A stretch of DNA of 34,464 bases from an uncultured beta proteobacterium (GCA_903870065.1 CAIQBN010000572.1:1-34464); one strand, 5' to 3'. Numbered from the stretch's first letter, positions 18,400 to 27,058 are shown. Numbers and translations are program-made. Notes: a model not told the origin generated them from the sequence alone.

Positions 18400-18485
18400 G
18401 GAAATACCTCTGCAACTCGCACGCCGATGAATCCAAAGGCTTCTGAATCAGCCGCCAACAGGTCCTCGTCACTGATAATTTGGTC

Positions 18486-19013
18486 ATGCCCAATCTCCCG
18501 AACCCCTGTGTTATTCAATCCGAAGTGGATGTATTTCCCAAACTAGCCGAACTGCTGCTCCAGCGAAAGTGGCACTTAACTACGGCAGAAAGCTGTACTG
18601 GTGGGCTGATTTCGGCGGGCTGCACAAATCTACCCGGGTCGAGCGCCTGGTTTGATCGTGGATTTGTAACCTACTCCAACGAAGCAAAGATTGAGTTGCT
18701 AGGCGTGGAGGAACGCTTGTTGCGTCGGGCTGGTGCCGTGTGCGAGGGGGTTGCACGCGCCATGGCGGTCGGAGCGCTGGCCCGCTCGCACGCCCATGTA
18801 TCTGTCTCGGTCACCGGGGTTGCCGGTCCGACGGGTGGCAGTCCGGCCAAGCCAGTGGGTACGGTATGGTTCGGATTTGCCCTGCCAGGTCAAATCGTGA
18901 CCGAAAAACGCCTCTTTGAAGGTGACCGTGCGGCAGTACGCGCCGCCACCGTGCACCACGCCGTCACACGCCTCATCGCATTGCTGAAGGACAACGCTGA
19001 CCGGTCTGCCTAA
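18486..19013 (+). CDS. pncC: Nicotinamide-nucleotide amidohydrolase (CinA C-terminal family)
   Basis: A 175-residue stand-alone CinA C-terminal domain. It deamidates nicotinamide mononucleotide to nicotinate mononucleotide in pyridine nucleotide recycling. Family motifs are TTAESCTGGLIS (catalytic Ser36), TYSNEAKIELLGV (Tyr/Lys of the active site) and SVTGVAGPTGGSPAKPVGTVWFG. The N-terminal MoCF-like domain of full CinA is absent, as in E. coli PncC. The ATG at 18486 is chosen; a TTG two codons upstream is also in frame and neither has a clear ribosome binding site. It converges with the second MCP gene, and a dispersed repeat lies between them. Confidence 0.92.
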   Translation: MPNLPNPCVIQSEVDVFPKLAELLLQRKWHLTTAESCTGGLISAGCTNLPGSSAWFDRGFVTYSNEAKIELLGVEERLLRRAGAVCEGVARAMAVGALARSHAHVSVSVTGVAGPTGGSPAKPVGTVWFGFALPGQIVTEKRLFEGDRAAVRAATVHHAVTRLIALLKDNADRSA

Positions 19014-19033
19014 GCGCAAGATAAACTTAAAAA

Positions 19034-19079
19034 TGATAGCGTCTTACGCTTATTACATGAGGGCTAAAGGCTATTTTTG
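19034..19079. repeat. Dispersed intergenic repeat, copy 2
   Basis: The hairpin end GATAGC is followed by TTATT (19050), GAGGGCTA (19059-19066) and GGCTATTTT (19069-19077). The spacing between these blocks is identical to the copy at 25081-25135. The left hairpin arm is degenerate. The copy fills the 67-bp gap between pncC and the MCP gene and ends 1 bp before the MCP stop codon. Confidence 0.7.
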
Positions 19080-19080
19080 C

Positions 19081-20850
19081 TCAAAATGTCTCCCAGTCGT
19101 CGCCTCCGTTAGTTGACTTGGAGGGTACTGCCATGCTGATCTTTTTGGGACTGGTAACGGCTGCCGGTTTCGCAGCAATTCTGGCCGGTGCTGCGACTGC
19201 CCGCACTGGCCGCGCAGGAGCTGGTCTGCTGGTCGCTACAGGGCGCTTTGGGATGCTGCTTGCCACTTGCCTGGACGCGGACAGCGCCAAGTTCGCCCCA
19301 GCCGCACCGATCTTGAAAACACTCACGACCTCCACCATCCGCCCCGCCTGCTGATTCAAACTGTCAGCAGCAGCAGCGGCTTGTTCCACCAGCGCTGCAT
19401 TTTGCTGCGTGACGTTGTCCAACTGCACGATAGCGTGATTGACCTGCTCAATTCCACTGGTTTGTTCGTGGGCGGAGGCACTGATTTCTCCGATCAGATC
19501 TGCCACCCGCTTCACCTGGGCAACGATATCGCTCATCGACTCCCCGGCTGCACCTACCAGCCGGCTTCCGGTTTCGATTCGCTCCACACTGGCGCCTATC
19601 AGGCTCTTGATTTCTTTTGCCGCTTCTGCCGAGCGTCCCGCCAAGCTGCGAACCTCGCTTGCAACCACCGCAAAACCACGCCCCTGCTCGCCGGCACGCG
19701 CAGCTTCGACCGCCGCGTTGAGGGCAAGGATGTTGGTCTGAAAAGCAATCCCGTCGATCACACCAATGATGTCTGCAATCTTGCGTGATGCCGCCGTGAT
19801 TTCTTCCATGGTGGCTACTACCTGTCCCACTACAACCCCGCCTTGGGTCGCGGCCGAACTGGCGGAACCAGCCATCTGATTGGCCTGTCGGGCGGTATCG
19901 GCATTGTTCTTGACCGTGGAACTCAGCTCTTCCATTGAAGCCGCAGTTTGTTGCAAGCTGCTGGCCTGGGTCTCAGTGCGTTGCGATAGGTCGGCGTTAC
20001 CCGATGCAATTTCATTGGCACCAGTGGAAATATTGTCGGCACCAGAGCGTACTTGACTGACAAGGCTGGCCAGGCTGTCGCGCATTTTTGAAAGACCAAT
20101 CAAGACCTGCGTCGTTTCTTCCCGGTCGTTGCTCGGGTCGACATCAATTACACAGGCCAGATCACCGCCTGCGATTCGCGACGTCGCCTCCACTGCCGTC
20201 TGCAACGGGCGGGTGATGCTGGCTGTGAGACTCCACGCCAACAGGCATGCGACCAACAAAACAACCAGGCCAACTCCACTGATGACACCCATGGTTGTGC
20301 GATTGCTGGTATTGGTCTGGTCAATGATCTGTTGGGATTGCTGCCTTTGCAAGGCAATGAAAGCGGCCAGTTCAGAAACGGCCTTGCTTGAAAGTGGATC
20401 GATTTTTCCGGTAATCACCGCGCCGGCCTGCTCTGTATTGAATTGCGCCGCGAGGTCGACTGCTTCCTTGAAATGCGCATCCATTTGCGCATCAATGGTC
20501 GCCAGACGACCAAAGATTTCCCGCGCTCCAGGGCTCAATCCGGCGCCCTCAAGCTTGGTCTTGGCTGCCAAGTAAGCGCCACGATGGCGTTTTGCCTCGG
20601 CCTCATCTTTTTGGACGGCATCAACCTTGGACTGCAGGCCCATGTTGCGAATCGAAACGGCACTGCTCATCAAAGCGTTTCGCATGTCAACTGCCAAGTC
20701 TTCCTGTACATCGGCGCGCGCCAGTGTCTCCAGCAGGGCAGACCGGTTTGCGCTGTTGCTGAGCATTGAGCCAATCAGCATCGCAGCCGCGGTGAACAGC
20801 AAAACGCCAAAACCCAGACCCAGCCGCAAACCAATCTTCAAATTCCGCAT
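19081..20850 (-). CDS. Methyl-accepting chemotaxis protein with four-helix-bundle sensor
   Basis: A 589-residue chemoreceptor. TM1 is at about residues 8-30. A helical periplasmic domain (about 31-190) resembles 4HB_MCP. TM2 is at about 190-212, then HAMP and the cytoplasmic signalling hairpin with the same tip as the other MCP ([20 protein letters not shown]). An Ala/Pro/Arg-rich linker ends in DDWETF, the CheR/CheB tether. The ATG at 20850 begins [11 protein letters not shown]; an open extension to 20931 would overlap the upstream gene and is rejected. It is the last gene of a three-gene operon, 13 bp after the second secreted Cache protein gene, which suggests the Cache proteins act with it. 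Confidence 0.93.
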   Translation of the reverse strand: MRNLKIGLRLGLGFGVLLFTAAAMLIGSMLSNSANRSALLETLARADVQEDLAVDMRNALMSSAVSIRNMGLQSKVDAVQKDEAEAKRHRGAYLAAKTKLEGAGLSPGAREIFGRLATIDAQMDAHFKEAVDLAAQFNTEQAGAVITGKIDPLSSKAVSELAAFIALQRQQSQQIIDQTNTSNRTTMGVISGVGLVVLLVACLLAWSLTASITRPLQTAVEATSRIAGGDLACVIDVDPSNDREETTQVLIGLSKMRDSLASLVSQVRSGADNISTGANEIASGNADLSQRTETQASSLQQTAASMEELSSTVKNNADTARQANQMAGSASSAATQGGVVVGQVVATMEEITAASRKIADIIGVIDGIAFQTNILALNAAVEAARAGEQGRGFAVVASEVRSLAGRSAEAAKEIKSLIGASVERIETGSRLVGAAGESMSDIVAQVKRVADLIGEISASAHEQTSGIEQVNHAIVQLDNVTQQNAALVEQAAAAADSLNQQAGRMVEVVSVFKIGAAGANLALSASRQVASSIPKRPVATSRPAPARPVRAVAAPARIAAKPAAVTSPKKISMAVPSKSTNGGDDWETF

Positions 20851-20863
20851 ATTTCTACCCAAC

Positions 20864-21331
20864 TTATTTGTAGATGCCAACGCCCAAATAGGTATCACCA
20901 ACGCTTTCCAGATACATGACCTTGGCTTCAATTTTTTGTGAAGTCGGGTTCAGAAACCGATAGCTGGTTGACCAACCCTTGCCCTTTGTCTTCGCAAGGT
21001 CGAGCAGCATCTGAAAGAAGGGATTGCCCTCAGAGTCCTTCATGCCAGTCAAATTTTTTCCAACGAGCTTGGAATTACCGCCATGGGCGAGAACTTTGCC
21101 ATTGAATTCGGTGTAAACAATGTACAAATCGCGGTCCTTGAATGACTTGCCATTGGTGAATTCCTCCGCGGCCTTTTCCGCTCCGTTGGCCTTGAGGTAA
21201 GCCACCGCCTTTTTGACCATCGCCTCGGCCTCTGCAGCCGTTCCCTGCTCAGCAGCCAGACAGTTTCCGAGCATCAAAAAACTCGCCAAAAAGGCAGCAA
21301 GAGACCACTTCAACCATGCAAACATGTTCAT
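20864..21331 (-). CDS. Secreted stand-alone Cache-domain protein (paralogue 2)
   Basis: A 155-residue periplasmic protein. The signal peptide is residues 1 to about 27 (cleavage near CLA-AEQ). The mature protein is a single small Cache domain of the sCache_2 type, with [50 protein letters not shown] and the ending GVGIYK. Such domains are normally the extracellular part of chemoreceptors and kinases, but here there is no membrane anchor or output domain. It is a paralogue of the next gene upstream, of identical length and more than half identical by eye. A GGAG site at 7-nt spacing supports the start. It lies between its paralogue (41-bp gap) and the MCP gene (13-bp gap). Confidence 0.88.
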   Translation of the reverse strand: MNMFAWLKWSLAAFLASFLMLGNCLAAEQGTAAEAEAMVKKAVAYLKANGAEKAAEEFTNGKSFKDRDLYIVYTEFNGKVLAHGGNSKLVGKNLTGMKDSEGNPFFQMLLDLAKTKGKGWSTSYRFLNPTSQKIEAKVMYLESVGDTYLGVGIYK

Positions 21332-21372
21332 TTCATCACTCCTACAATAAAAAAGGATGCAGTCGCAAACGA

Positions 21373-21840
21373 CTATTTGTAGATGCCAACGCCGACCCAG
21401 GTGTCGGCAACCCGCTCGACGTAGATAGCCTTGCTCTGCATCACCTTGGTGACCGGATTGATAAACTTGTATTGACCGCTCCAGCCCTTGCCTTTTTCAA
21501 CTGCAACCGCGGTGATCATTTTGATGAATTCAACACCCTCGGGATCTTTCAACCCCATTAGATTCTTGCCAACCAACTTGGGGTTGGAGCCATGTGCGAG
21601 GTTGTTGCCCTTGAGGTCGTAGACCGAAATATAGAGGTCACGGTCCTTGAAGGAGGTTCCGTTGGTAAATTCTTCGTAGGACTTTTCAGCTCCATTGGTC
21701 TTAATGTGGGCAACCGCCTTTTTGACCATCGCCTCGGCCTCGGCGGCGCTACCCTGATCGGATGCGTGTGCCGCACCGAGGGCAAAAAACGCAATCAAAA
21801 TTGCTACCCATAAGGACCTTGAGAACAGCATTCGCTTCAT
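21373..21840 (-). CDS. Secreted stand-alone Cache-domain protein (paralogue 1)
   Basis: A 155-residue periplasmic protein and first gene of the Cache-Cache-MCP operon. The signal peptide covers residues 1 to about 26 (MKRMLFSRSLWVAILIAFFA..., cleavage near AHA-SDQ). The mature domain keeps the same motifs as its neighbour: [56 protein letters not shown] and GVGIYK. The ATG at 21840 has AGGTGA upstream; an extension to 21897 has no signal-peptide character. The differences from the paralogue lie mainly in the middle of the domain, where Cache ligands bind, so the two may recognise different ligands. Confidence 0.88.
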   Translation of the reverse strand: MKRMLFSRSLWVAILIAFFALGAAHASDQGSAAEAEAMVKKAVAHIKTNGAEKSYEEFTNGTSFKDRDLYISVYDLKGNNLAHGSNPKLVGKNLMGLKDPEGVEFIKMITAVAVEKGKGWSGQYKFINPVTKVMQSKAIYVERVADTWVGVGIYK

Positions 21841-21887
21841 GGATTCACCTAAAAAATAGATTGCACGGTTGCGGATTCGCCAGCTCA

Positions 21888-21907
21888 ACAACCACATCCG
21901 TGGTTGT
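21888..21907. promoter_or_regulatory. Inverted repeat upstream of the Cache-MCP operon
   Basis: ACAACCAC (21888-21895) and GTGGTTGT (21900-21907) are perfect arms around a 4-nt loop, 48-67 bp before the first start codon of the Cache operon. It is either an operator or a 5' leader hairpin. No matching site is seen at the other chemoreceptor gene. Confidence 0.4.
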
Positions 21908-22038
21908 GGACCTGGTGGCCAACTGTATTCCTTCTATCTCCTCGTGAGCCTTCGGGTATACCCTTCAAACTGGTGTGCCATCCAATGGCAGCCCTAAAGA
22001 TGCGGGCAGGATTCAGAGGATTGAGCAGAAAGCCAATC

Positions 22039-22056
22039 CGTCAATGCAGATTGACG
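22039..22056 (-). terminator. Hairpin after aroC
   Basis: CGTCAAT (22039-22045) and ATTGACG (22050-22056) pair around a 4-nt loop, 25 bp past the aroC stop on the minus strand. It lacks a T-tract, so terminator function is tentative. It could also be an operator of the Cache operon further downstream. Confidence 0.35.
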
Positions 22057-22080
22057 CACTGGCGCATCGGTATTCGCGGG

Positions 22081-23175
22081 CTAGGCCTGTCCCGGTATTG
22101 GGGCCAATGCAGGTTCTACATCACCACACTGGGCCCGTTGGCGCAAGGCATGCTCCATAACGACCAGCGCCAGCATCGCTTCGGCAATGGGAGTGGCACG
22201 GATGCCCACGCAGGGGTCATGGCGCCCTTTGGTGACAACCTGGGTCGGGTTGCCCGCAACATCGATCGAGTCGCGCGGCGACAAAATGGAACTGGTGGGC
22301 TTGATGGCGATGGTGACCTCCAGGTCCTGCCCTGTGCTGATACCACCGAGTACACCGCCGGCGTTGTTGCTCAAAAACCCTGTGGGTGAAAGCGAGTCGC
22401 CATGGGTGGTGCCGCGTTGCGCCACGCTGGCAAAGCCGGCACCGATCTCTACCCCCTTGACTGCATTGATGCCCATCATGGCATAGGCAATGTCTGCGTC
22501 CATCTTGTCGAACAACGGCTCCCCTAGACCCACCGGCACGCCGCTGGCACTGACGCGAATACGGGCACCGCAAGAGTCCCCCGCTTTGCGCAGAGCGTCC
22601 ATGTAGTCAGCCAGTGCGTCCACATTGGCCACAGGCGCAAAAAAGGCATTTCCCGCCACATGGTCCCACGATTCAAATGCTATGGGCATATCGCCTATTT
22701 GGGTCATGCAGCCCCGAAACCGGGTGCCGTAACGCTCCAATAACCATTTTTTCGCCACCGCCCCGGCGGCAACCATCGGTGCTGTCAGGCGCGCGCTTGA
22801 TCGACCGCCACCCCGTGGATCGCGAATGCCGTATTTTTGGAAATAGGTGTAATCGGCATGACCCGGGCGGAATGTCTCCAGGATGTTGCCATAGTCCTTG
22901 CTGCGCTGATCGGTGTTTTCAATCAGCAAGGCAATGGGTGTACCGGTGGTTTTACCCTGGTAGACGCCACTGAGAATGCGCACGGCATCGGGCTCATTAC
23001 GCTGGGTCACAAAGCGACTGGTACCAGGGCGGCGCCGGTCCAGGTCGCCTTGAATATCCGCCTCACTCAGCTCCATGCCCGGCGGGCAGCCGTCGATCAC
23101 GCAGCCAATGGCCGGGCCGTGGGATTCACCAAAGTTGGTGACTGCGAATAGGTGTCCAAAAGTATTGCCGCTCAT
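22081..23175 (-). CDS. aroC: Chorismate synthase
   Basis: A 364-residue chorismate synthase, the last step of the shikimate pathway (EPSP to chorismate, needing reduced FMN). Motifs seen are the N-terminal [46 protein letters not shown] followed by [12 protein letters not shown], and near the C-terminus [12 protein letters not shown] and [14 protein letters not shown]. The length is normal and the gene looks intact. It follows the CBS-pair gene by 28 bp on the same strand and is probably co-transcribed with it. Confidence 0.97.
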   Translation of the reverse strand: MSGNTFGHLFAVTNFGESHGPAIGCVIDGCPPGMELSEADIQGDLDRRRPGTSRFVTQRNEPDAVRILSGVYQGKTTGTPIALLIENTDQRSKDYGNILETFRPGHADYTYFQKYGIRDPRGGGRSSARLTAPMVAAGAVAKKWLLERYGTRFRGCMTQIGDMPIAFESWDHVAGNAFFAPVANVDALADYMDALRKAGDSCGARIRVSASGVPVGLGEPLFDKMDADIAYAMMGINAVKGVEIGAGFASVAQRGTTHGDSLSPTGFLSNNAGGVLGGISTGQDLEVTIAIKPTSSILSPRDSIDVAGNPTQVVTKGRHDPCVGIRATPIAEAMLALVVMEHALRQRAQCGDVEPALAPIPGQA

Positions 23176-23203
23176 GGGACTGAATTATCCCAGAGGCGCC
23201 GGT

Positions 23204-23656
23204 CTACTTGCTTTCACCTTCCCCTTCGGGCCAGTCCCGAATATAGGCCTTGAGCATCTTGTTCTCAAAATTTTGACTGTCGACCACGGCACGCGCCACA
23301 TCGTAAAAACTGATGACACCTTGCAACATGCGATGATCCATGACCGGCATGTAACGTGCGTGGCGGTCCAGCATCATGCGTCGAACCTCGTCCATGTCGG
23401 TTTCCAGCGTACAGGTCAGCGGATGGTCATCCATTGCAGTGCGAACCAGGGTCTTGCCAATCGCGCCGCCGTTTTTGACCACCATTTGGATCACTTCCCG
23501 AAAGGTCAGCATGCCGACGAGTTCACCATGCTCCATCACCACCAGCGATCCAATATCCTTGTCACTCATCAGGTCCAGCGCCTTCGACAAAGGCTCGTCG
23601 GGTGAAGCGGTGTAAAGCGTATTGCCCTTGACGCGCAGGATGTCGCTGACTTTCAT
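23204..23656 (-). CDS. Protein with a CBS-domain pair
   Basis: A 150-residue cytoplasmic protein made of two CBS domains in tandem (about residues 8-60 and 75-130). Such pairs bind adenine nucleotides such as AMP, ATP or SAM and act as energy sensors. Typical CBS patterns are ALDLMSDKDIGSLVVMEHGELVGMLT and VRRMMLDRHARYMPVMDH. The acidic tail ends WPEGEGESK. The ATG at 23656 gives the typical MKVSDILR start, preceded by GGGGAA. It lies upstream of aroC in the same direction and is divergent from the metY-like gene with 91 bp between. The target protein is unknown. Confidence 0.9.
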   Translation of the reverse strand: MKVSDILRVKGNTLYTASPDEPLSKALDLMSDKDIGSLVVMEHGELVGMLTFREVIQMVVKNGGAIGKTLVRTAMDDHPLTCTLETDMDEVRRMMLDRHARYMPVMDHRMLQGVISFYDVARAVVDSQNFENKMLKAYIRDWPEGEGESK

Positions 23657-23747
23657 GGTGTTTCCCCGTGGCACTTGGATAAGAAAAGTTGCTCAAATAT
23701 AGCCCACAATGGACGCCTGAAACCACAAACAACCATGGGAAAAAGTT

Positions 23748-25055
23748 ATGTCTGGCTACGCTGACCCCGGTTTTGACACCTTGGCCCTGCATGCGGGTGC
23801 CGAACCCGACCCTGCCACGGGCGCCCGGGCGGTGCCGATCCACCTCACTACATCATTCGTATTTGAGTCCAGCGAGCACGCCCACTCGCTATTTAACCTG
23901 GAGCGTGCCGGACATGTCTACAGCCGCATCAGCAATCCCACCAATGCCGTTCTGGAGCAGCGAGTGGCTGCGCTGGAAGGCGGAATTGGCGCCATAACCA
24001 CCGCCAGTGGACAGGCTGCACTGCATCTGAGCGTGGCCACCCTGATGGGCGCTGGCTCGCATATTGTGGCCAGCACTGCGCTGTATGGAGGCTCACAAAA
24101 CTTGTTGCACTACACCCTGCGACGGTTTGGAATCGAGACCACATTTGTCAAACCCGGCGACCAGGACGGCTGGCGCGCGGCCATTCGACCGAACACCAAA
24201 CTCCTGTTCGGTGAGACGGTGGGTAACCCCGGCCTTGATGTGCTGGATATTCCAAACATTGCATCGATCGCGCGGGAGGCTGGCGTGCCACTGCTGGTGG
24301 ACTCCACGCTCACATCTCCCTGGCTCATGAAACCGCTGGAACTCGGTGCCGATCTGGTTTACCACTCGGCCACCAAGTTCTTGTCGGGGCATGGCACGGT
24401 AGTCGGCGGCATTGTGGTCGATGGTGGCAGTTTTGACTGGGCACGTGCCTATGCGCAAACCGGCCGCTTCGAAGAACTGGCAGCGCCTTATGCAGGCTTT
24501 CACAACATGAATTTCAGCGAAGAGAGCACCGTGGGAGCCTTTTTGCTGCGGGCCCGGCGCGAAGGGCTGCGTGACTTTGGGGCCTGCATGAGCCCTCACA
24601 CCGCCTGGTTGATTTTGCAAGGCGTTGAAACACTGGGACTGCGCATGGCACGCCACATGAGCAATACCGAAAAAATAGTGCAGTTCCTGGCCGCGCAGCC
24701 CTTTGTCGGCCGGGTTGGCCATCCGATGCTGGAGAGCCACCCCAGCCACGCGCTGGCCAAAAAGCTATTGCCGCGGGGTGCCGGATCGGTTTTTAGCTTT
24801 GACCTCAAGGGCAACCGCGAACAAGGCAAAAAATTTATTGAAACGCTCAAAGTATTTAGTCACCTGGCCAATGTGGGTGACTGCCGCAGCCTGGTGATTC
24901 ATCCGGCCAGCACAACCCACTTCCGCATGAGTGACGAGGCCTTGGCAGGCGCAGGTATTTCGCAGGGGACGATACGCCTGTCGATCGGACTGGAAGACGC
25001 CGACGATCTGATTGATGACCTCAAACGTGCGCTCAAAGCCGCCGAGAAGGCATGA
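23748..25055 (+). CDS. metY: O-acetylhomoserine aminocarboxypropyltransferase (sulfhydrylase)
   Basis: A 435-residue PLP enzyme of the Cys/Met metabolism family that makes homocysteine from O-acetylhomoserine and sulfide. The N-terminus FDTLALHAGAEPDPATGARAV is typical of MetY. Other motifs are YSRISNPTNAVLEQRVAALEGG, TASGQAALH, the PLP-binding DSTLTSPWLMKP and YHSATKFLSGHG (Schiff-base Lys), and the C-terminal HPASTTHFRMS. The length fits MetY better than the shorter MetB/MetC/MetZ (about 390). The start has GGGAAAAAG upstream. No SAM riboswitch is visible in the 91-bp leader region. Confidence 0.93.
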   Translation: MSGYADPGFDTLALHAGAEPDPATGARAVPIHLTTSFVFESSEHAHSLFNLERAGHVYSRISNPTNAVLEQRVAALEGGIGAITTASGQAALHLSVATLMGAGSHIVASTALYGGSQNLLHYTLRRFGIETTFVKPGDQDGWRAAIRPNTKLLFGETVGNPGLDVLDIPNIASIAREAGVPLLVDSTLTSPWLMKPLELGADLVYHSATKFLSGHGTVVGGIVVDGGSFDWARAYAQTGRFEELAAPYAGFHNMNFSEESTVGAFLLRARREGLRDFGACMSPHTAWLILQGVETLGLRMARHMSNTEKIVQFLAAQPFVGRVGHPMLESHPSHALAKKLLPRGAGSVFSFDLKGNREQGKKFIETLKVFSHLANVGDCRSLVIHPASTTHFRMSDEALAGAGISQGTIRLSIGLEDADDLIDDLKRALKAAEKA

Positions 25056-25080
25056 CACCCGGGTTTTTCGGACCGCCGAA

Positions 25081-25135
25081 TGCTACATATATTGTAGCAG
25101 CATGCCCTTATTCGACGAGGGCTAGTGGCTATTTT
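25081..25135. repeat. Dispersed intergenic repeat, copy 3 (complete)
   Basis: The most complete copy. TGCTACA-TATAT-TGTAGCA (25081-25099) is a perfect hairpin, then TTATT (25108), GAGGGCTA (25117-25124) and GGCTATTTT (25127-25135). The distance from the end of the hairpin to GAGGG is 18 bp, the same as in the copies near 19034 and 31165. It lies between metY and the hydrolase gene. I recall similar sequences scattered in Comamonadaceae genomes. Confidence 0.75.
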
Positions 25136-25167
25136 CATCAACAATTAACTTTGAGGGGCATCAATTC

Positions 25168-25989
25168 ATGGATGTAACCGTCAACCAACACCGCACTTAC
25201 TGCTACACCGGTGGCAAAGCATGGGATGCCGCCAAACCCACGGTTGTCTTCATCCACGGTGTGCTCAACGACCACAGCGTCTGGATACTTCAGAGTCGTT
25301 ACTTGGCCAACCACGGCTACAACGTGCTGGCGGTGGATCTGCCAGGGCACTGCCGCAGCGAGGGCGAGGCACCGTCCACAGTCGAGGAGGCTGCCAACTT
25401 CGTCACTGACTTGTTGAATGCCGTTGGCGTGCAAAGGGCCGCGTTGGTTGGCCACAGCTGGGGCTCACTGATTGCGCTGGAAGCGGCTGCCCGACTGAAA
25501 GAGCGCATCACCCACCTGGTGCTGGTGGGTACTGCGTTCCCGATGAAAGTGTCCCCCGTGCTCATTGAGACTTCGCTCACGGATCCCATGAAGGCGCTCA
25601 CCATGATCAATGTATTCTCCCGCAGCACATTGGCAGCGCCGCCATCGGCGCTGGGACCGGGAACCTGGGTTTATGGCGTGGGCATGGCGCTGGGACGCCG
25701 TGTATTGGCCAGCAATCCCGCTGTTAATGTCTTTCACCGGGGATTTGTCGCCTGCAACAGCTATGCCAATGGCGAAGCCGCGATCGCAGAGATCAGCTGC
25801 CCGGTATTGTTTGTGCTGGGTGCACAGGACCAAATGACAATGCCCAGAGCAGCCCAGACCTTGATTGCTAAGGCACAGACCAGCGGACGCACGGTGCAGG
25901 TGGTAACACTGCCTGTGGGACACCACCAAATGACCGAAACGCCCGACGCCACCCTGTTTGCGATTCGTGACTTTTTAAACCGAACCTGA
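25168..25989 (+). CDS. Alpha/beta-fold hydrolase
   Basis: A 273-residue cytoplasmic alpha/beta hydrolase. The oxyanion-hole motif FIHGVLND is at about 28-35. The nucleophile elbow GHSWGS places Ser97, the acid is Asp in LGAQDQMTMP (about 218), and the base is His in LPVGHHQMTE (about 251). There is no signal peptide. An esterase, lactonase or dienelactone-type role is possible but the substrate is not readable. GAGGGG precedes the ATG. The Bug receptor gene starts 23 bp downstream, so the pair is probably one operon, suggesting hydrolysis of an imported ester or acid. Confidence 0.9.
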   Translation: MDVTVNQHRTYCYTGGKAWDAAKPTVVFIHGVLNDHSVWILQSRYLANHGYNVLAVDLPGHCRSEGEAPSTVEEAANFVTDLLNAVGVQRAALVGHSWGSLIALEAAARLKERITHLVLVGTAFPMKVSPVLIETSLTDPMKALTMINVFSRSTLAAPPSALGPGTWVYGVGMALGRRVLASNPAVNVFHRGFVACNSYANGEAAIAEISCPVLFVLGAQDQMTMPRAAQTLIAKAQTSGRTVQVVTLPVGHHQMTETPDATLFAIRDFLNRT

Positions 25990-26012
25990 GTTCTTGGCAC
26001 CAAGGAAACACG

Positions 26013-26984
26013 ATGCAAACCAGAAATGTACTCTCCAGCCTGCTGACCCTCGCCCTCTGTGCCGCCAGCGGCCTGGCCCTGGCAGCTTTCCCCGACAAAC
26101 CAGTCAAAATCGTGATCGGTTTCCCGGCCGGTGGGCCATTGGACCAACATGCCCGGTTGCTGTCCGACAAATTGCAGACGGTGCTGGGGCAACCCGTGCT
26201 GATCGACTACAAATCCGGTGCTGGTGGCACCGTGGGCGCACAAGATGTGATGAAAGCCCCGGCCGACGGGTACACCATCATGCTGGCCAATACCGGGGTG
26301 ATGGTGATCAACCCCGCCATTTATACCAAGCTGCCATATGCAACCTTGCGTGACTTCGCGCCCATTGCCCGCACTGCGATGCAACCCCTGGCATTGCTGG
26401 TCAATCCCAAGGTACCAGCCAATTCGCTCAAGGAGTTCATCGATTTCGCCCGCGCGCGCCCGGGGCAGATCAACTACGGTTCCGCTGGTAATGGCGGCAT
26501 CAGTCACTTGGCTCCCGAAATGTTCAAAGCTGCCACCGGCCTGTTTATGGTCCACATCCCCTACCGGGGCAGTGCACCGGCCTTTACGGACCTGATGGGC
26601 GGACAGGTCCAGTTCATGGCCGAATCCATTCCCCAAGCTGCCACCTACCACAAGCAGGGCAAAGTGCGTGCGTTGGCCGTGACCAGCCGCGAGCGCAACC
26701 CTGCCCTTCCCGATGTCCCCACCGCCATGGAAGCCGGCATCAAGAATTTTGAGGTGGTGGGCTTCTACGGCTTTCTGGCACCAGTGGGCACACCCAAAGA
26801 TGTGGTCGCCAAGTTGAGCGATGCGTTCAAACAGGTGCTGGCAATGCCCGAAGTGCGCAACCGCATGATCACACAAGGGGCCGACCCGGCCTTTTTGGGG
26901 GCCGATGAGTTTGCGAAATACCTATCGAACGAGATGCCGCGCTGGGCGGAGGTGGTTGGAAAGTCCGGGGCCAAACTGGACTGA
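26013..26984 (+). CDS. Bug-family tripartite tricarboxylate transporter receptor
   Basis: A 323-residue periplasmic solute-binding protein of the Bug/TctC family, which is greatly expanded in Burkholderiales. The signal peptide is residues 1-24 (ALA-AFPDKP). Family motifs are FPDKPVKIVIGFPAGGPLDQ, SGAGGTVGAQDVMKAPADGYT, ARPGQINYGSAGNGG, VPYRG-like IPYRGSAPAFTDLMGGQVQF and the terminal RWAEVVGKSGAKLD. It would bind a carboxylate or related small acid. No tctA/tctB membrane genes are nearby, so it is an orphan receptor, as is common. AAGGAA precedes the ATG. It follows the hydrolase gene. Confidence 0.94.
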   Translation: MQTRNVLSSLLTLALCAASGLALAAFPDKPVKIVIGFPAGGPLDQHARLLSDKLQTVLGQPVLIDYKSGAGGTVGAQDVMKAPADGYTIMLANTGVMVINPAIYTKLPYATLRDFAPIARTAMQPLALLVNPKVPANSLKEFIDFARARPGQINYGSAGNGGISHLAPEMFKAATGLFMVHIPYRGSAPAFTDLMGGQVQFMAESIPQAATYHKQGKVRALAVTSRERNPALPDVPTAMEAGIKNFEVVGFYGFLAPVGTPKDVVAKLSDAFKQVLAMPEVRNRMITQGADPAFLGADEFAKYLSNEMPRWAEVVGKSGAKLD

Positions 26985-27042
26985 TAACAAGCTGCAAGCT
27001 CTGTATCGGGCACTGGGTTCCTGCAGCAAAAGTTGGCTGGCC

Positions 27043-27058
27043 TTTGATGTGGATCAAA
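27043..27058. promoter_or_regulatory. Perfect FNR/ANR-type box
   Basis: TTTGATGTGGATCAAA contains TTGAT-N4-ATCAA exactly as in the FNR/ANR/DNR consensus. It is centred 74 bp upstream of the start codon of the secreted repeat protein at 27124, a distance compatible with class II activation. It suggests oxygen- or NO-dependent expression. The match is seen; the regulation is inferred. Confidence 0.7.

Noticed and set aside
23660-23747. SAM-type riboswitch before metY
   Set aside because: The 91-bp interval is short and divergent, and shows no conserved SAM or SAH riboswitch core.
25761-26876. A 371-codon open frame opposite the hydrolase and Bug genes
   Set aside because: It is antisense to two well-recognised genes, with Gly/His/Gln-rich composition and no conserved motif.
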